The notes: generated by a model from the letters alone, not told the origin. Counted from the first letter of the stretch, positions 1 to 6,640 are shown. The stretch is 9,487 nt of DNA from Firmicutes bacterium UBA5420 (GCA_002409455.1 DHNI01000036.1:9302-18788), one strand, 5' to 3'. Translations and numbers: made by a program.

Positions 1-19
1 TATATATCACGTTATTCTT

Positions 20-34
20 TTAGGCAATGACATT
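20..34 (+). promoter_or_regulatory. Putative LacI-type operator half-site upstream of the regulator gene
   Basis: TTAGGCAATGA at 20-30 is the exact reverse complement of the right half (1162-1172) of the 22-bp palindrome between the regulator and oxidoreductase genes. It continues as CATT, so AATG-A-CATT (26-34) is itself a short inverted repeat. It sits just upstream of the -35 position of the regulator promoter. This suggests the regulator binds both places and controls its own gene; that binding is inference. Confidence 0.5.
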
Positions 35-58
35 CTGTGTGTGTTTTCAGCAAAGATA

Positions 59-67
59 TGATATAAT
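59..67 (+). promoter_or_regulatory. Extended -10 promoter element of the LacI-family gene
   Basis: TG-A-TATAAT is a perfect extended -10 element (TG at 59-60, TATAAT at 62-67). A start of transcription near 74 would leave a leader of about 33 nt before the GTG start. The -35 position (about 39-44) is only a GT-rich run, which fits an extended -10 promoter that does not rely on a good -35. The element lies about 30 nt downstream of the operator-like half-site at 20-30. Confidence 0.6.
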
Positions 68-106
68 CAATCTAGTTAAACCTTTAATCATTATGGAGGG
101 GTTACG

Positions 107-1129
107 GTGAGACCCAAAAGTGTGACTATCAAAGATATTGCCAGGAGCGCAAATGTATCGATCGCTACCGTCTCTAATGTAATAAACAAGAAGGGGCGAG
201 TCTCTGAAGAAACTAGAATTTTGGTAGAAGACCTGATCCAAAAGCATAACTATATTCCTGACTTATCGGCCCGTAGTCTAAAAAACATGAACTCCCACTT
301 AATCAGTGTCGCGGTTCCACATCTAGTCAAGGGCCAGTTCGAGGATAATCCTTACTTTTGGCAAGTAATTTCAGGCATAGAATCTGGAGCCCGCAACGAG
401 AACTTTCACGTTATGCTTACTGGTATTTCCGATAGCCTCGGTGTGTCTTTTGCTAATGAGCGTCACCTAGACGGACTTGTGGTCATCGGAGTCGATGAGA
501 ATTCTGAGCATTTTGAGGATATCCTCGAGCTCGGTCTTCCCTGCGTATTTATGGATAGCTACATAAGTAAGACAAATCTATATCAAGTCAATAGCAATGA
601 CAAATTCGGAGGATATTTGGCAACGAGGTACCTATTATCTCTAGGGTATGAGAAGGTTATTCTTATCTCGGGTATTAAAGGGAAAATTGATGAGCAAAGT
701 GGTGTTGACTATCAAAGGTGGTTAGGCTACAAGAAGGCACTACAAGAGGCAAATATAGCTTATGTACCCGAGATGATCATAGAAGGCGGAAACACCATGG
801 TCGGGGGATACTATGCAGCACAAAAAGTCATAAATCTGCTCGGTCAAAAAACGGCTATTTTCGTTCTATCCGATATTGGAGCAATGGGATTAATCCGGGG
901 GCTCAATGAATTAGGCATCGCTATTCCCAAGGATGTTTCGGTAATGGGCTATGATGATATTTTCTATGCAGACTTCATGATCCCGTCCTTGACAACGATC
1001 AAACAAGATATATTCCACAAAGGTCAAGAAGCTGTTAATCTGCTCTTGGCACAAATCGAAAGAAGGGAAATTGACGAGAAAATCATATCACTACCGGTCG
1101 AATTGAAGATAAGGGAAAGCACAATTTAA
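107..1129 (+). CDS. LacI-family transcriptional regulator
   Basis: Probable DNA-binding repressor that responds to a small carbohydrate-like ligand; 340 residues, the usual LacI-family length. Residues 5-27 form the N-terminal helix-turn-helix (VTIKDIARSANVS, then ATVSNVIN), and residues 49-60 form the hinge helix (YIPDLSARSLKN). The periplasmic-binding-protein-like core follows at about 65-336. It includes the family features RWLGYKKAL (R204), LSDIGAMG (D256) and MGYDDI (D283), and the typical SLTTIKQD segment near 294-301. The start is GTG at 107, chosen because GGAGGGG at 95-101 lies 5 nt upstream and the HTH begins immediately after it. The gene is followed on the same strand by a Gfo/Idh/MocA dehydrogenase, with an operator-like palindrome in between, so it most likely controls that dehydrogenase and itself. 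The ligand cannot be told from sequence. Confidence 0.93.
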   Translation: MRPKSVTIKDIARSANVSIATVSNVINKKGRVSEETRILVEDLIQKHNYIPDLSARSLKNMNSHLISVAVPHLVKGQFEDNPYFWQVISGIESGARNENFHVMLTGISDSLGVSFANERHLDGLVVIGVDENSEHFEDILELGLPCVFMDSYISKTNLYQVNSNDKFGGYLATRYLLSLGYEKVILISGIKGKIDEQSGVDYQRWLGYKKALQEANIAYVPEMIIEGGNTMVGGYYAAQKVINLLGQKTAIFVLSDIGAMGLIRGLNELGIAIPKDVSVMGYDDIFYADFMIPSLTTIKQDIFHKGQEAVNLLLAQIERREIDEKIISLPVELKIRESTI

Positions 1130-1150
1130 GGCTGCCTCCTTGACTAGTGT

Positions 1151-1172
1151 TTAAGCGATGATCATTGCCTAA
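1151..1172. promoter_or_regulatory. Putative operator, 22-bp imperfect palindrome
   Basis: The left half TTAAGCGATGA and right half TCATTGCCTAA are reverse complements at 9 of 11 positions (18 of 22 bases matched), with ATGATCAT at the centre. The size and symmetry suit a dimeric LacI-family repressor. The site lies 22 nt after the regulator's stop and about 95 nt before the oxidoreductase start. A TTGACT at 1140-1145 resembles a -35 box immediately upstream, but I find no convincing -10 paired with it. A weak -10 candidate TATAAG lies at 1229-1234. The right half recurs inverted at 20-30. Confidence 0.55.
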
Positions 1173-1252
1173 GCATTGGATGCAGACGTCGCCTTTGCCC
1201 AAATGGGCGTGCGTTCCAGAGGTGTTAGTATAAGAGTTGAAAAAATATCGTA

Positions 1253-1258
1253 GGGGGT
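1253..1258 (+). promoter_or_regulatory. Ribosome binding site fixing the oxidoreductase start
   Basis: The G-rich stretch GGGGGT ends 8 nt before the ATG at 1267. An in-frame TTG at 1237 would add ten residues of non-family sequence ahead of the Rossmann strand and has no Shine-Dalgarno sequence. The ATG is therefore preferred. Confidence 0.65.
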
Positions 1259-1266
1259 ACACAACA

Positions 1267-2349
1267 ATGATTCAAGCAGCAATTCTGGGTTATGGTGGCA
1301 TGGGCAAATGGCACCACAACGCAATTCGCGAGCAAATTGAAGGAGTACAGGTACAAAGTGCATATGATGTTCGTCCCGAAGCGAGGGATGAAGCACGTGC
1401 CAACAACCTTACCGTGTATGAGCGAGCTCAGGACTTGATCGATGATCCAACGATTTCGCTCGCCATTATTGCGACGCCAAATGATTCGCACAAAGACTAC
1501 ATAATTCGGGCTCTGAAGGCAGGCAAACATGTTGTTTGCGAAAAACCCGTTGTGCTCACTGTACGTGATCTACAGGAGGTTATGGACGTCAGTAAGCAAG
1601 CAGATGCCTTGTTTACGATCCATCAAAATCGCCGCTGGGATCAGGATTTCCAAATTGTGAAGACAATCTTAGATTCCGGTACAGTCGGAAAACCATACTT
1701 TATTGAAAGTCGTCTCGATGGTTCAAGTGTCTACTTACATGGCTGGCGAGATCACAAGCTAAATGGAGGTGGAATACTCTACGATTGGGGCGTACATTTA
1801 ATTGACCAGGCTCTTCAGTTAACGAACGACAAGGTAACCTCCGTAAACGCCCACCTCTTTAGTGTCCATTCTAAGGAGGTAGATGACAACATCAAAGTCA
1901 TGTTGAGTTTTGAGGATAGATTGTCTGTGCTAATAGAAGCGTCGACCAACTGCTTCATTCCTTCACCGCGTTGGCATGTTTCGGGACAGGACGGAACCTT
2001 TGTCATTCAAGATTGGGGCTGCAATGGCAAGATTGTTCAACTAGCGGACAAAAACGCACGCAGGTGGGATAACGATATTGTGTACACCGCCGCCGGCCCG
2101 ACGAGAACGATGGCACCACGACCTGCGAGCACGACTATGACAACACCATTACCAACCATTAAGGATGCAAGGGGCAATGAATATCACCGTTACTCTTCGG
2201 CAGATATTTTCTACCATAATCTAGTCGCCTCGATTGAAGGCAAAGCCGAACTTTATGTAAAAGCCGAAGAAGCGTTACGGGTGATGAAGATCATTGAACT
2301 GGCATTTCAGTCTGCGGAAAAGCAACAGGGAATATCCTGTTTAGTTTAG
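1267..2349 (+). CDS. Gfo/Idh/MocA-family NAD(P)-dependent oxidoreductase (IolW/YvaA/YdgJ-like)
   Basis: Predicted cytoplasmic dehydrogenase acting on a sugar or cyclitol with NAD(P); 360 residues from the ATG at 1267. The N-terminal Rossmann fold starts at residue 2, with the dinucleotide-binding loop LGYGGMG at 7-13. AGKHVVCEKP (85-94) carries the family EKP motif with the catalytic-site Lys93. The segment HQNRRWDQDF (119-128) and the motif GGGILYDWGVHLIDQAL (167-183; D173, H177, D180) are typical of the subgroup containing B. subtilis YvaA/IolW and E. coli YdgJ, some of which are scyllo-inositol dehydrogenases. Substrate assignment to scyllo-inositol is only a suggestion, because the family is broad. 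It lies 137 nt downstream of the LacI-type gene, with a palindromic operator candidate in the gap, and probably forms a regulated unit with it. I see no transporter or second enzyme in the window. Confidence 0.9.
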   Translation: MIQAAILGYGGMGKWHHNAIREQIEGVQVQSAYDVRPEARDEARANNLTVYERAQDLIDDPTISLAIIATPNDSHKDYIIRALKAGKHVVCEKPVVLTVRDLQEVMDVSKQADALFTIHQNRRWDQDFQIVKTILDSGTVGKPYFIESRLDGSSVYLHGWRDHKLNGGGILYDWGVHLIDQALQLTNDKVTSVNAHLFSVHSKEVDDNIKVMLSFEDRLSVLIEASTNCFIPSPRWHVSGQDGTFVIQDWGCNGKIVQLADKNARRWDNDIVYTAAGPTRTMAPRPASTTMTTPLPTIKDARGNEYHRYSSADIFYHNLVASIEGKAELYVKAEEALRVMKIIELAFQSAEKQQGISCLV

Positions 2350-2450
2350 AGAGCCCTGGCGAAAACAGCATTTCTTGCACTCCTGGCCCCTACCCGATTC
2401 ACCCACCGCCAATCTGAGCATATCGCAAAAAGGCCAGACAATTGATGAAG

Positions 2451-2469
2451 GGATGACTCTGACTCATCC
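2451..2469. repeat. Short imperfect inverted repeat at the zinc-ribbon gene 3' end
   Basis: GGATGACTC-T-GACTCATCC pairs at 8 of 9 positions around a central base and overlaps the stop codon of the minus-strand zinc-ribbon gene. It lies between two convergent genes. There is no U-rich tail on either strand, so a role as intrinsic terminator is not supported. No other structure is evident between 2350 and 2463. Confidence 0.3.
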
Positions 2470-2745
2470 GTTGAATAGCCTTTTCGAGTCCGTTGTTGCA
2501 TTATTGGAAAAGACAAATTGAGTATCACACAGGTTGCAGTTTACCCTTATTGTAACCTGACCAGTTAGAGATAAGGACTCCGTATGACCACATTGTGGGC
2601 AAGTAACTGTGATTTGGGCCGGCTGTTTGTTTGGCAGTATGAAGATGGCGAATTCTTGCTGACATGTATCGCACTTAACGAAGTAACGACCGTGCAAATC
2701 AACAATCTCAACCTGGCCGCAGTTGGGACACCTAATTTGAGTCAC
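2464..2745 (-). CDS. Small protein with two tandem zinc ribbons
   Basis: Function unknown; 93 residues from the chosen start. Two CPxCG-type zinc ribbons follow one another: C6-x2-C9 with C25-x2-C28, and C49-x2-C52 with C70-x2-C73. Each should hold one zinc ion in a rubredoxin-like knuckle pair. The ribbons resemble each other (IRCPNCG...KCDTCQQEFAIF and VTCPQCG...NCNLCDTQFVFS) and probably arose by duplication. The start is taken as GTG at 2745 because AGGAG at 2754-2758 sits 8 nt upstream; a GTG at 2763 would add six residues but swallow that Shine-Dalgarno sequence. The start overlaps the end of the upstream membrane-protein gene by 14 nt, so translation is likely coupled. Such ribbons may bind nucleic acid or protein, but which cannot be told here. 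It is the last gene of the minus-strand cassette. Confidence 0.8.
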   Translation of the reverse strand: MTQIRCPNCGQVEIVDLHGRYFVKCDTCQQEFAIFILPNKQPAQITVTCPQCGHTESLSLTGQVTIRVNCNLCDTQFVFSNNATTDSKRLFNG

Positions 2746-2905
2746 ACGAGCATCTCCTATCACAGTATGGAATAATCACTATAGCTAACAGCAGAATCAG
2801 TAATAGGGCAAAGATCAGAATCAGGAACAGAGAGGGCTGATTAGATGGCTGAATCTGGCCAATTGTAATGGTATTGCCCTTGTTCTCCAAAAGTATAGTA
2901 AACAT
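2732..2905 (-). CDS. Small single-pass membrane protein, 57 aa
   Basis: Function unknown. The 57-residue product has a polar N-terminal segment (1-24), one strong hydrophobic helix at about 25-46 (LFLILIFALLLILLLAIVII), and a short Cys-rich basic/acidic tail, YCDRRCSCDSN, with C48, C52 and C54. The three cysteines in a C-x3-C-x-C pattern could bind metal or form disulfides. The start is ATG 2905, because GAGGAG at 2915-2920 lies 9 nt upstream. The frame is open upstream to 2977, but that part is the translated hairpin region and has no Shine-Dalgarno sequence. The gene sits between the TasA-like gene (72 nt upstream, across a hairpin) and the zinc-ribbon gene (14-nt overlap downstream), so the three are probably co-transcribed. 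It is shorter than most annotated genes and easily missed, but the ribosome binding site, the clear helix and the overlap support it. Confidence 0.7.
   Translation of the reverse strand: MFTILLENKGNTITIGQIQPSNQPSLFLILIFALLLILLLAIVIIPYCDRRCSCDSN
2754..2758 (-). promoter_or_regulatory. Ribosome binding site of the zinc-ribbon gene
   Basis: AGGAG on the minus strand lies 8 nt before GTG 2745 and inside the coding region of the upstream membrane-protein gene. It decides between GTG 2745 and GTG 2763 as the start. Confidence 0.6.
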
Positions 2906-2940
2906 CTCTACCAACTCCTCGCTAGGGCGCCGATCGGCTA

Positions 2941-2968
2941 AAGGTGGTTGAATTCCTTCAACCACCTT
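2941..2968 (-). terminator. Strong hairpin between the TasA-like and membrane-protein genes
   Basis: AAGGTGGTTGAA (2941-2952) and TTCAACCACCTT (2957-2968) are perfect complements around a 4-nt loop. The hairpin starts 9 nt after the stop of the TasA-like gene. On the minus strand only TTT follows the stem before the sequence becomes mixed, so it is not a textbook intrinsic terminator. A partial terminator or a 3'-end stabiliser that lets the first gene be made in excess over the next two is more likely. A 10-bp palindrome, GCCGATCGGC (2929-2938), lies directly beyond it. Confidence 0.6.
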
Positions 2969-2977
2969 GCGGTTCAC

Positions 2978-3442
2978 TTAGGCGGATACAGCTACAAATA
3001 TCAAGTCGAACGCAATGCCTATACCCTGAATTAAGTCAGTAGCATCTCCGATGGGTAGGCTAATTTCAAACTCCACATCTTCATTTGCTCCGGCAGCTAG
3101 GTTGCGACCTGTTATGGGTTGCTGGATTAGATCCGCCAATTTGCCACTGAACAGCTCGTCATCTGTCCCTCCGGGATCGGCAGTTACTGTAATATCCAAC
3201 TTTTCCGCCAACAAGCGGGCATTTTGCACCGTATCACCTGAAGCTGCAAACCAATCTGCGGATACGAAATAACTGACTGCAACGGCACTATTATCATTTT
3301 CCACATTGATGATCTGCGTGTCGCTAGAACCACCCACCCAGTTGGTCTCTGTAAAGATAGCTGCTGTTGGAGTCAGGGTAATAGAAATCTCAGCATCATT
3401 AACAGTATTATCTTCATTTAGTGCTTGAAAAGTAAAGGGCAT
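2978..3442 (-). CDS. TasA/camelysin-like beta-sandwich protein lacking a signal peptide
   Basis: Function unknown; 154 residues. The sequence is rich in beta-forming, Thr/Asp/Ala-rich segments with almost no basic residues. Several parts recall the TasA/CalY (camelysin, M73-like) fold: an early strand AEISITLTPTAAIF (17-30), a middle strand SAVAVSYFVSADW (52-64), and the ending AGANEDVEFEISLPIGDA (117-134) before a last strand FDLIFVAVSA (145-154). In that family the end normally reads like a polar loop followed by a strand rich in F/A. No N-terminal hydrophobic signal sequence is present: MPFTFQALNEDNTVND is polar. The start is ATG 3442, with GGGAGGTG at 3450-3457, 7 nt upstream, a very strong site. 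It leads a three-gene minus-strand cassette. The family assignment rests on pattern only and may be wrong; a phage- or spore-type structural protein is an alternative. Confidence 0.75.
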   Translation of the reverse strand: MPFTFQALNEDNTVNDAEISITLTPTAAIFTETNWVGGSSDTQIINVENDNSAVAVSYFVSADWFAASGDTVQNARLLAEKLDITVTADPGGTDDELFSGKLADLIQQPITGRNLAAGANEDVEFEISLPIGDATDLIQGIGIAFDLIFVAVSA

Positions 3443-3686
3443 GAATGTTCACCTCCCACTATTTAGCTGGTTATACGATATGTGGTCAAGGTGAGGTTTG
3501 TTCCAGCAAATCCCAAAGATAGAGGCAGAATCCTAGGGGATCAAGGGTACTTCCAGCGAAATTCACCCTGTCCATGTAATAGTGGAAGAAGTACAAAAAG
3601 TGTTGTGGTTTACCGACTAGCTAGCAATACAGGAACACCACTAGTATATGGCGAACTTGATATGCGTTGGAGGTGTAGTGAAATCT
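3443..3686. other. Divergent intergenic region
   Basis: These 244 nt separate the minus-strand TasA-like gene from the plus-strand nuclease gene and should hold promoters for both. On the minus strand TATAAC (3475-3470) is a possible -10 box that would give a leader of about 20 nt. A TTGACC lies too close to it to serve as its -35. I find no convincing promoter for the nuclease gene. A plus-strand frame here encodes a SEC-C-like stretch (see findings). Confidence 0.35.
3669..3675 (+). promoter_or_regulatory. Ribosome binding site of the beta-CASP nuclease gene
   Basis: GGAGGTG lies 11 nt before ATG 3687. It is only 3 nt from an in-frame GTG at 3678, too close for initiation there. An in-frame ATG at 3648 lies upstream of it and lacks its own site, so ATG 3687 is preferred. 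Confidence 0.65.
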
Positions 3687-6188
3687 ATGCGAGTAACATT
3701 CTGTGGTGGGGCTGGCGAGGTTGGTGCCAGCTGTATTCTAGTGCAAATAGACGGTAAAAACATTGTTCTAGACAGTGGCATTCGAATGAAAGGCAACGAT
3801 CCACTTCCGAGCTTTCGGCGTATACAGGAATTAGGTGGTGTTGATGTCTTTTTTGCTAGTCATGCCCATCTTGATCACACAGGTTCTTTGCCCGTAATTA
3901 GCCGAGAATATCCCGCGGCGCGAATTTACATGACACACGCTACCAAAGCATTAACTAAGGTTCTACTCTATGATAGCCTCAAGATCATGGATCGCAGTGA
4001 GGCAGATATTCCCCTTTATGCAGAAAAGCATGTCCTTGCCATGCTCGATCAAATTGTCTGCTATTCGCCTCAGTTTTCCTTCAAGATCCTTCCCGATTGT
4101 GATGTTACTGCCACATTCTATCCAGCCGGGCACATCGCTGGTGCCTCCATGGTCTATCTGCAGGGCAAAGAAGGCAGCTTACTATACACTGGGGACTTTG
4201 CTGCAGGTGACCAGCTTACTGTGACCGGGGCCGTAGTCCCTAAACTACGCCCGGATGTTTTGATCATGGAATCGACCTATGGCGAAAATCTCCATTCTAG
4301 TCGGCAGATAGAAGAAAGACGTTTGGTCGAGGCTGTAAATCAGGTCTATAGCCAGGGAGGAAAGGTGCTTTTCCCCGCCTTTGCGTTAGGGCGCGCCCAA
4401 GAGTTGATCCTGATCTTGCGCCGGGCCATGGTCAAAAAGCAGCTCCCGAAATTCCCCATTTATATTGACGGTATGGTACGGCAGATTAATCGAGTTTATC
4501 AAGATTTCCCCAATTACCTACGGCCTGATCAAGCCAAAAAGGCACTGCGCGGGCGCGATCTTTTCTACAATGATGAAATCCTCCCTGTAACAACCAAGAA
4601 CATACGCTCCGAAATACTTGAAAAGAACAGCCCCCTCTGCGTCATCTCGAGTTCAGGCATGTTAAAGGGCGGCCCAAGTATGCTCTATGCCGAAACGTTT
4701 GCATCCGATCCACGGAACTTGATTGGCATTACTGGTTATCAAGATGAGGAATCTCCTGGGCGGGAGGTACTGAATATGCTCGCTGCGCCAAGCGCCGAGC
4801 GAATGATGAAATTCGATGACAAGCAAGTTGCAGTTCAATGTCAGCTCGAGAGGTTTGGCCTGTCTGCCCATGCCGACCGAGGAGAACTACTAGGTCTTGT
4901 GGAGCGGGTCGGTGCGCGCCGCATCTTTCTCGTTCACGGAGAAATGGCAGAGACTCAAGCTTTTGGTGCCTTCCTCCAAAGTGAGACCAGAGGCGAAGTC
5001 TATGTTCCTGAAAATGGCGATGAATACCAAGTGGAAATTGGCAAACCCCGCAAACAGCACAGGGCACTCTTAGATATTCCAGTCTTGGGTCGCGATATAG
5101 CTGATTTACATAAAGATTCCCTGCCTGAGTTGTGGCAACATGTTTACAACGCCAGTGGTGTGGAGCGCTTCTTTACATGTGAGGATTTACTCTACATTTG
5201 GAGTGGATGCACGAATTGTTCAGAAGAGGTGGTGCAGCGTGCGATTGGCCTCTTTAACGCGTCGGCCTTGTTTCTACCTAATACGAGGAGACTCTTTCTC
5301 TATCATCCGGCACCGCCTGAGGTTATGAAGAAGCTTTCGGGACCGATGGAAGTCAATGAGATGATCGCTCTAGTCAAAAGTCTCACCCCGCCAGAAGCTG
5401 GTTTGTATAAAGTTGGCGCCCGCCTCGATGAGCATGTGGCGTTGCTTAGCTTTCATTTTCCCAAGATGGCCCAGGAGCGTTATGGTCACTTGCTCGAGAC
5501 GATTGTTGAGCAAACGGGTTGGCAGGTGGAGGTAAACAAAAACTGCCATATTGGGGCAGCCGAGGAGCTCGTGCGCAGTCGGCTACCTGGAGAGGTGTCT
5601 CTCACCAAGTTTTCCGCGCATGAACAACTTGGATACTTCCAAGTAGCCGTTGATGAAAAGGTAGATGGAGCGGACGAGATTCGTGTGTGGTTTCGAAATC
5701 AAACTGGCCTCGACTTAAGGTTTACTTTCCCCGGTCAAAAACCAGAAACAGCGAGTGATTTTGAGGTTCTGCCTCCCCAAGGCATGAACCAAAATGAAGC
5801 TTTGCAGTATGTAGAGGATACTTTAACGTCCTTGGGGGCAAAACACTTTCGCAAAGGATGCAAAAAACAAGCAGGTATTCCCTACATTGAAGTTAGTTTT
5901 ATATCGCCCCAAGTAGCTAAGGGCTATGCAGAGCACTTAAGGGCATTAGAACAAGACACTGGGTGGAGCATTATTGCTGGGCAAAACCCCAATCAGCATG
6001 CTATCATCCAGATCGCGAAAGAACTTTGTCGAAGCCATGGTTTGGAAATACGCAAGAATCCCAGCATATATCCTGCTCAGGGAATGGTATCGCTACAGAT
6101 CACCTCGTCCGCCAACCCTGAAGTGATTGAGGCAATAGGGGCCGAATTTAGCAAACAGACTGGGTTTAGCTTGGAGATGTTAACATAA
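3687..6188 (+). CDS. MBL-fold/beta-CASP (CPSF-type) ribonuclease with long repeat-containing C-terminal extension
   Basis: Predicted zinc-dependent RNA-processing nuclease; 833 residues from ATG 3687. The first residues, MRVTFCGGAGEVGASC, are the standard start of CPSF-type beta-CASP proteins, which supports this start. Metal ligands are visible: HAHLDH (59-64), H149 in PAGH and D170 in TGDF. Beta-CASP motifs are ESTYGEN (195-201), SSSGML (321-326), SAHAD (393-397) and LVHGE (415-419). The catalytic unit ends near residue 450, about the full length of bacterial and archaeal homologues. About 390 further residues follow. A stretch at about 474-548 contains WSGCTNCSEEVVQRA and RRLFLYHPAP. Then four strand-helix-strand units run through about 584-831, each ending in TG plus a hydrophobic residue. 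The repeats may be RNA-binding (KH-like), which is inference. The gene is transcribed alone, between two minus-strand blocks. All catalytic residues appear intact. Confidence 0.9.
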   Translation: MRVTFCGGAGEVGASCILVQIDGKNIVLDSGIRMKGNDPLPSFRRIQELGGVDVFFASHAHLDHTGSLPVISREYPAARIYMTHATKALTKVLLYDSLKIMDRSEADIPLYAEKHVLAMLDQIVCYSPQFSFKILPDCDVTATFYPAGHIAGASMVYLQGKEGSLLYTGDFAAGDQLTVTGAVVPKLRPDVLIMESTYGENLHSSRQIEERRLVEAVNQVYSQGGKVLFPAFALGRAQELILILRRAMVKKQLPKFPIYIDGMVRQINRVYQDFPNYLRPDQAKKALRGRDLFYNDEILPVTTKNIRSEILEKNSPLCVISSSGMLKGGPSMLYAETFASDPRNLIGITGYQDEESPGREVLNMLAAPSAERMMKFDDKQVAVQCQLERFGLSAHADRGELLGLVERVGARRIFLVHGEMAETQAFGAFLQSETRGEVYVPENGDEYQVEIGKPRKQHRALLDIPVLGRDIADLHKDSLPELWQHVYNASGVERFFTCEDLLYIWSGCTNCSEEVVQRAIGLFNASALFLPNTRRLFLYHPAPPEVMKKLSGPMEVNEMIALVKSLTPPEAGLYKVGARLDEHVALLSFHFPKMAQERYGHLLETIVEQTGWQVEVNKNCHIGAAEELVRSRLPGEVSLTKFSAHEQLGYFQVAVDEKVDGADEIRVWFRNQTGLDLRFTFPGQKPETASDFEVLPPQGMNQNEALQYVEDTLTSLGAKHFRKGCKKQAGIPYIEVSFISPQVAKGYAEHLRALEQDTGWSIIAGQNPNQHAIIQIAKELCRSHGLEIRKNPSIYPAQGMVSLQITSSANPEVIEAIGAEFSKQTGFSLEMLT

Positions 6189-6223
6189 ACCAACGAAGGC
6201 CACCCTCCAAAAGTCGCGAAGTG

Positions 6224-6640
6224 TCACAGGTACCTATTAGCTATCACCGAAATGAACCCCCGAAAATCATCTAGCCGTTGCGTGATGAGTTTGTATACCA
6301 TTTCAGGGTCGATTTCATCATACAAATGGACAATCCGATTCCGGAAACCCACCATCGCAATATAGGTGCCAGCTTGCTCCTTAGTAAAGATCCCATTATC
6401 GGCCAGCGTAGTAACTACGTCAGCGTATGTATGCGGCATTCCGTAGCCTTCGCGAGCCACGATGTGACTTCCGATATCCAGCATGGCCTCGATCATTACT
6501 TGTAGTGCCCGCAAAGAGCCATCAAGCACAAAGGGTTGAGCCAAAAAATCCTCATAGGTCATAGATTGCACGCTTTCAAGTTGCTTCAATCTATCTCGCA
6601 TAAATTGGATTTTCTGTCTAATCTTGTCACGTTCGATCAT
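6224..6640 (-). CDS. hepT: HepT-type toxin (DUF86), of a MntA-HepT system
   Basis: Predicted toxin of a type VII toxin-antitoxin pair; 138 residues, all-helical HEPN fold. The diagnostic R-x4-H-x-Y motif is complete: R100 and H105 form the proposed RNase site, and Y107 is the residue that MntA antitoxins modify with AMP in the studied homologue. The start is ATG 6640, because AGAGGAG at 6648-6654 lies 7 nt upstream; the frame is open for ten more residues, but these lie before that site. The start overlaps the end of the antitoxin gene by 14 nt, so the two are translationally coupled. Downstream (6189-6223) there is no clear terminator before the convergent nuclease gene. Target RNA and activity in this host are unknown. 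Confidence 0.88.
   Translation of the reverse strand: MIERDKIRQKIQFMRDRLKQLESVQSMTYEDFLAQPFVLDGSLRALQVMIEAMLDIGSHIVAREGYGMPHTYADVVTTLADNGIFTKEQAGTYIAMVGFRNRIVHLYDEIDPEMVYKLITQRLDDFRGFISVIANRYL

Noticed and set aside
1140..1145. TTGACT as a -35 box for the oxidoreductase
   Set aside because: No acceptable -10 lies 16-18 nt downstream, so the promoter could not be assigned.
1173..1183. GCAT-TGG-ATGC inverted repeat beside the operator candidate
   Set aside because: Four-base arms are expected by chance and there is no second copy.
1225..1530. Minus-strand frame opposite the oxidoreductase start
   Set aside because: It is antisense to the Rossmann-fold region; its composition looks like a shadow frame.
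3482..3757. 91-residue plus-strand reading frame before and into the nuclease gene
   Set aside because: No Shine-Dalgarno sequence before its GTG, it overlaps the well-supported nuclease gene in another frame, and its second half is just the shifted reading of that gene.
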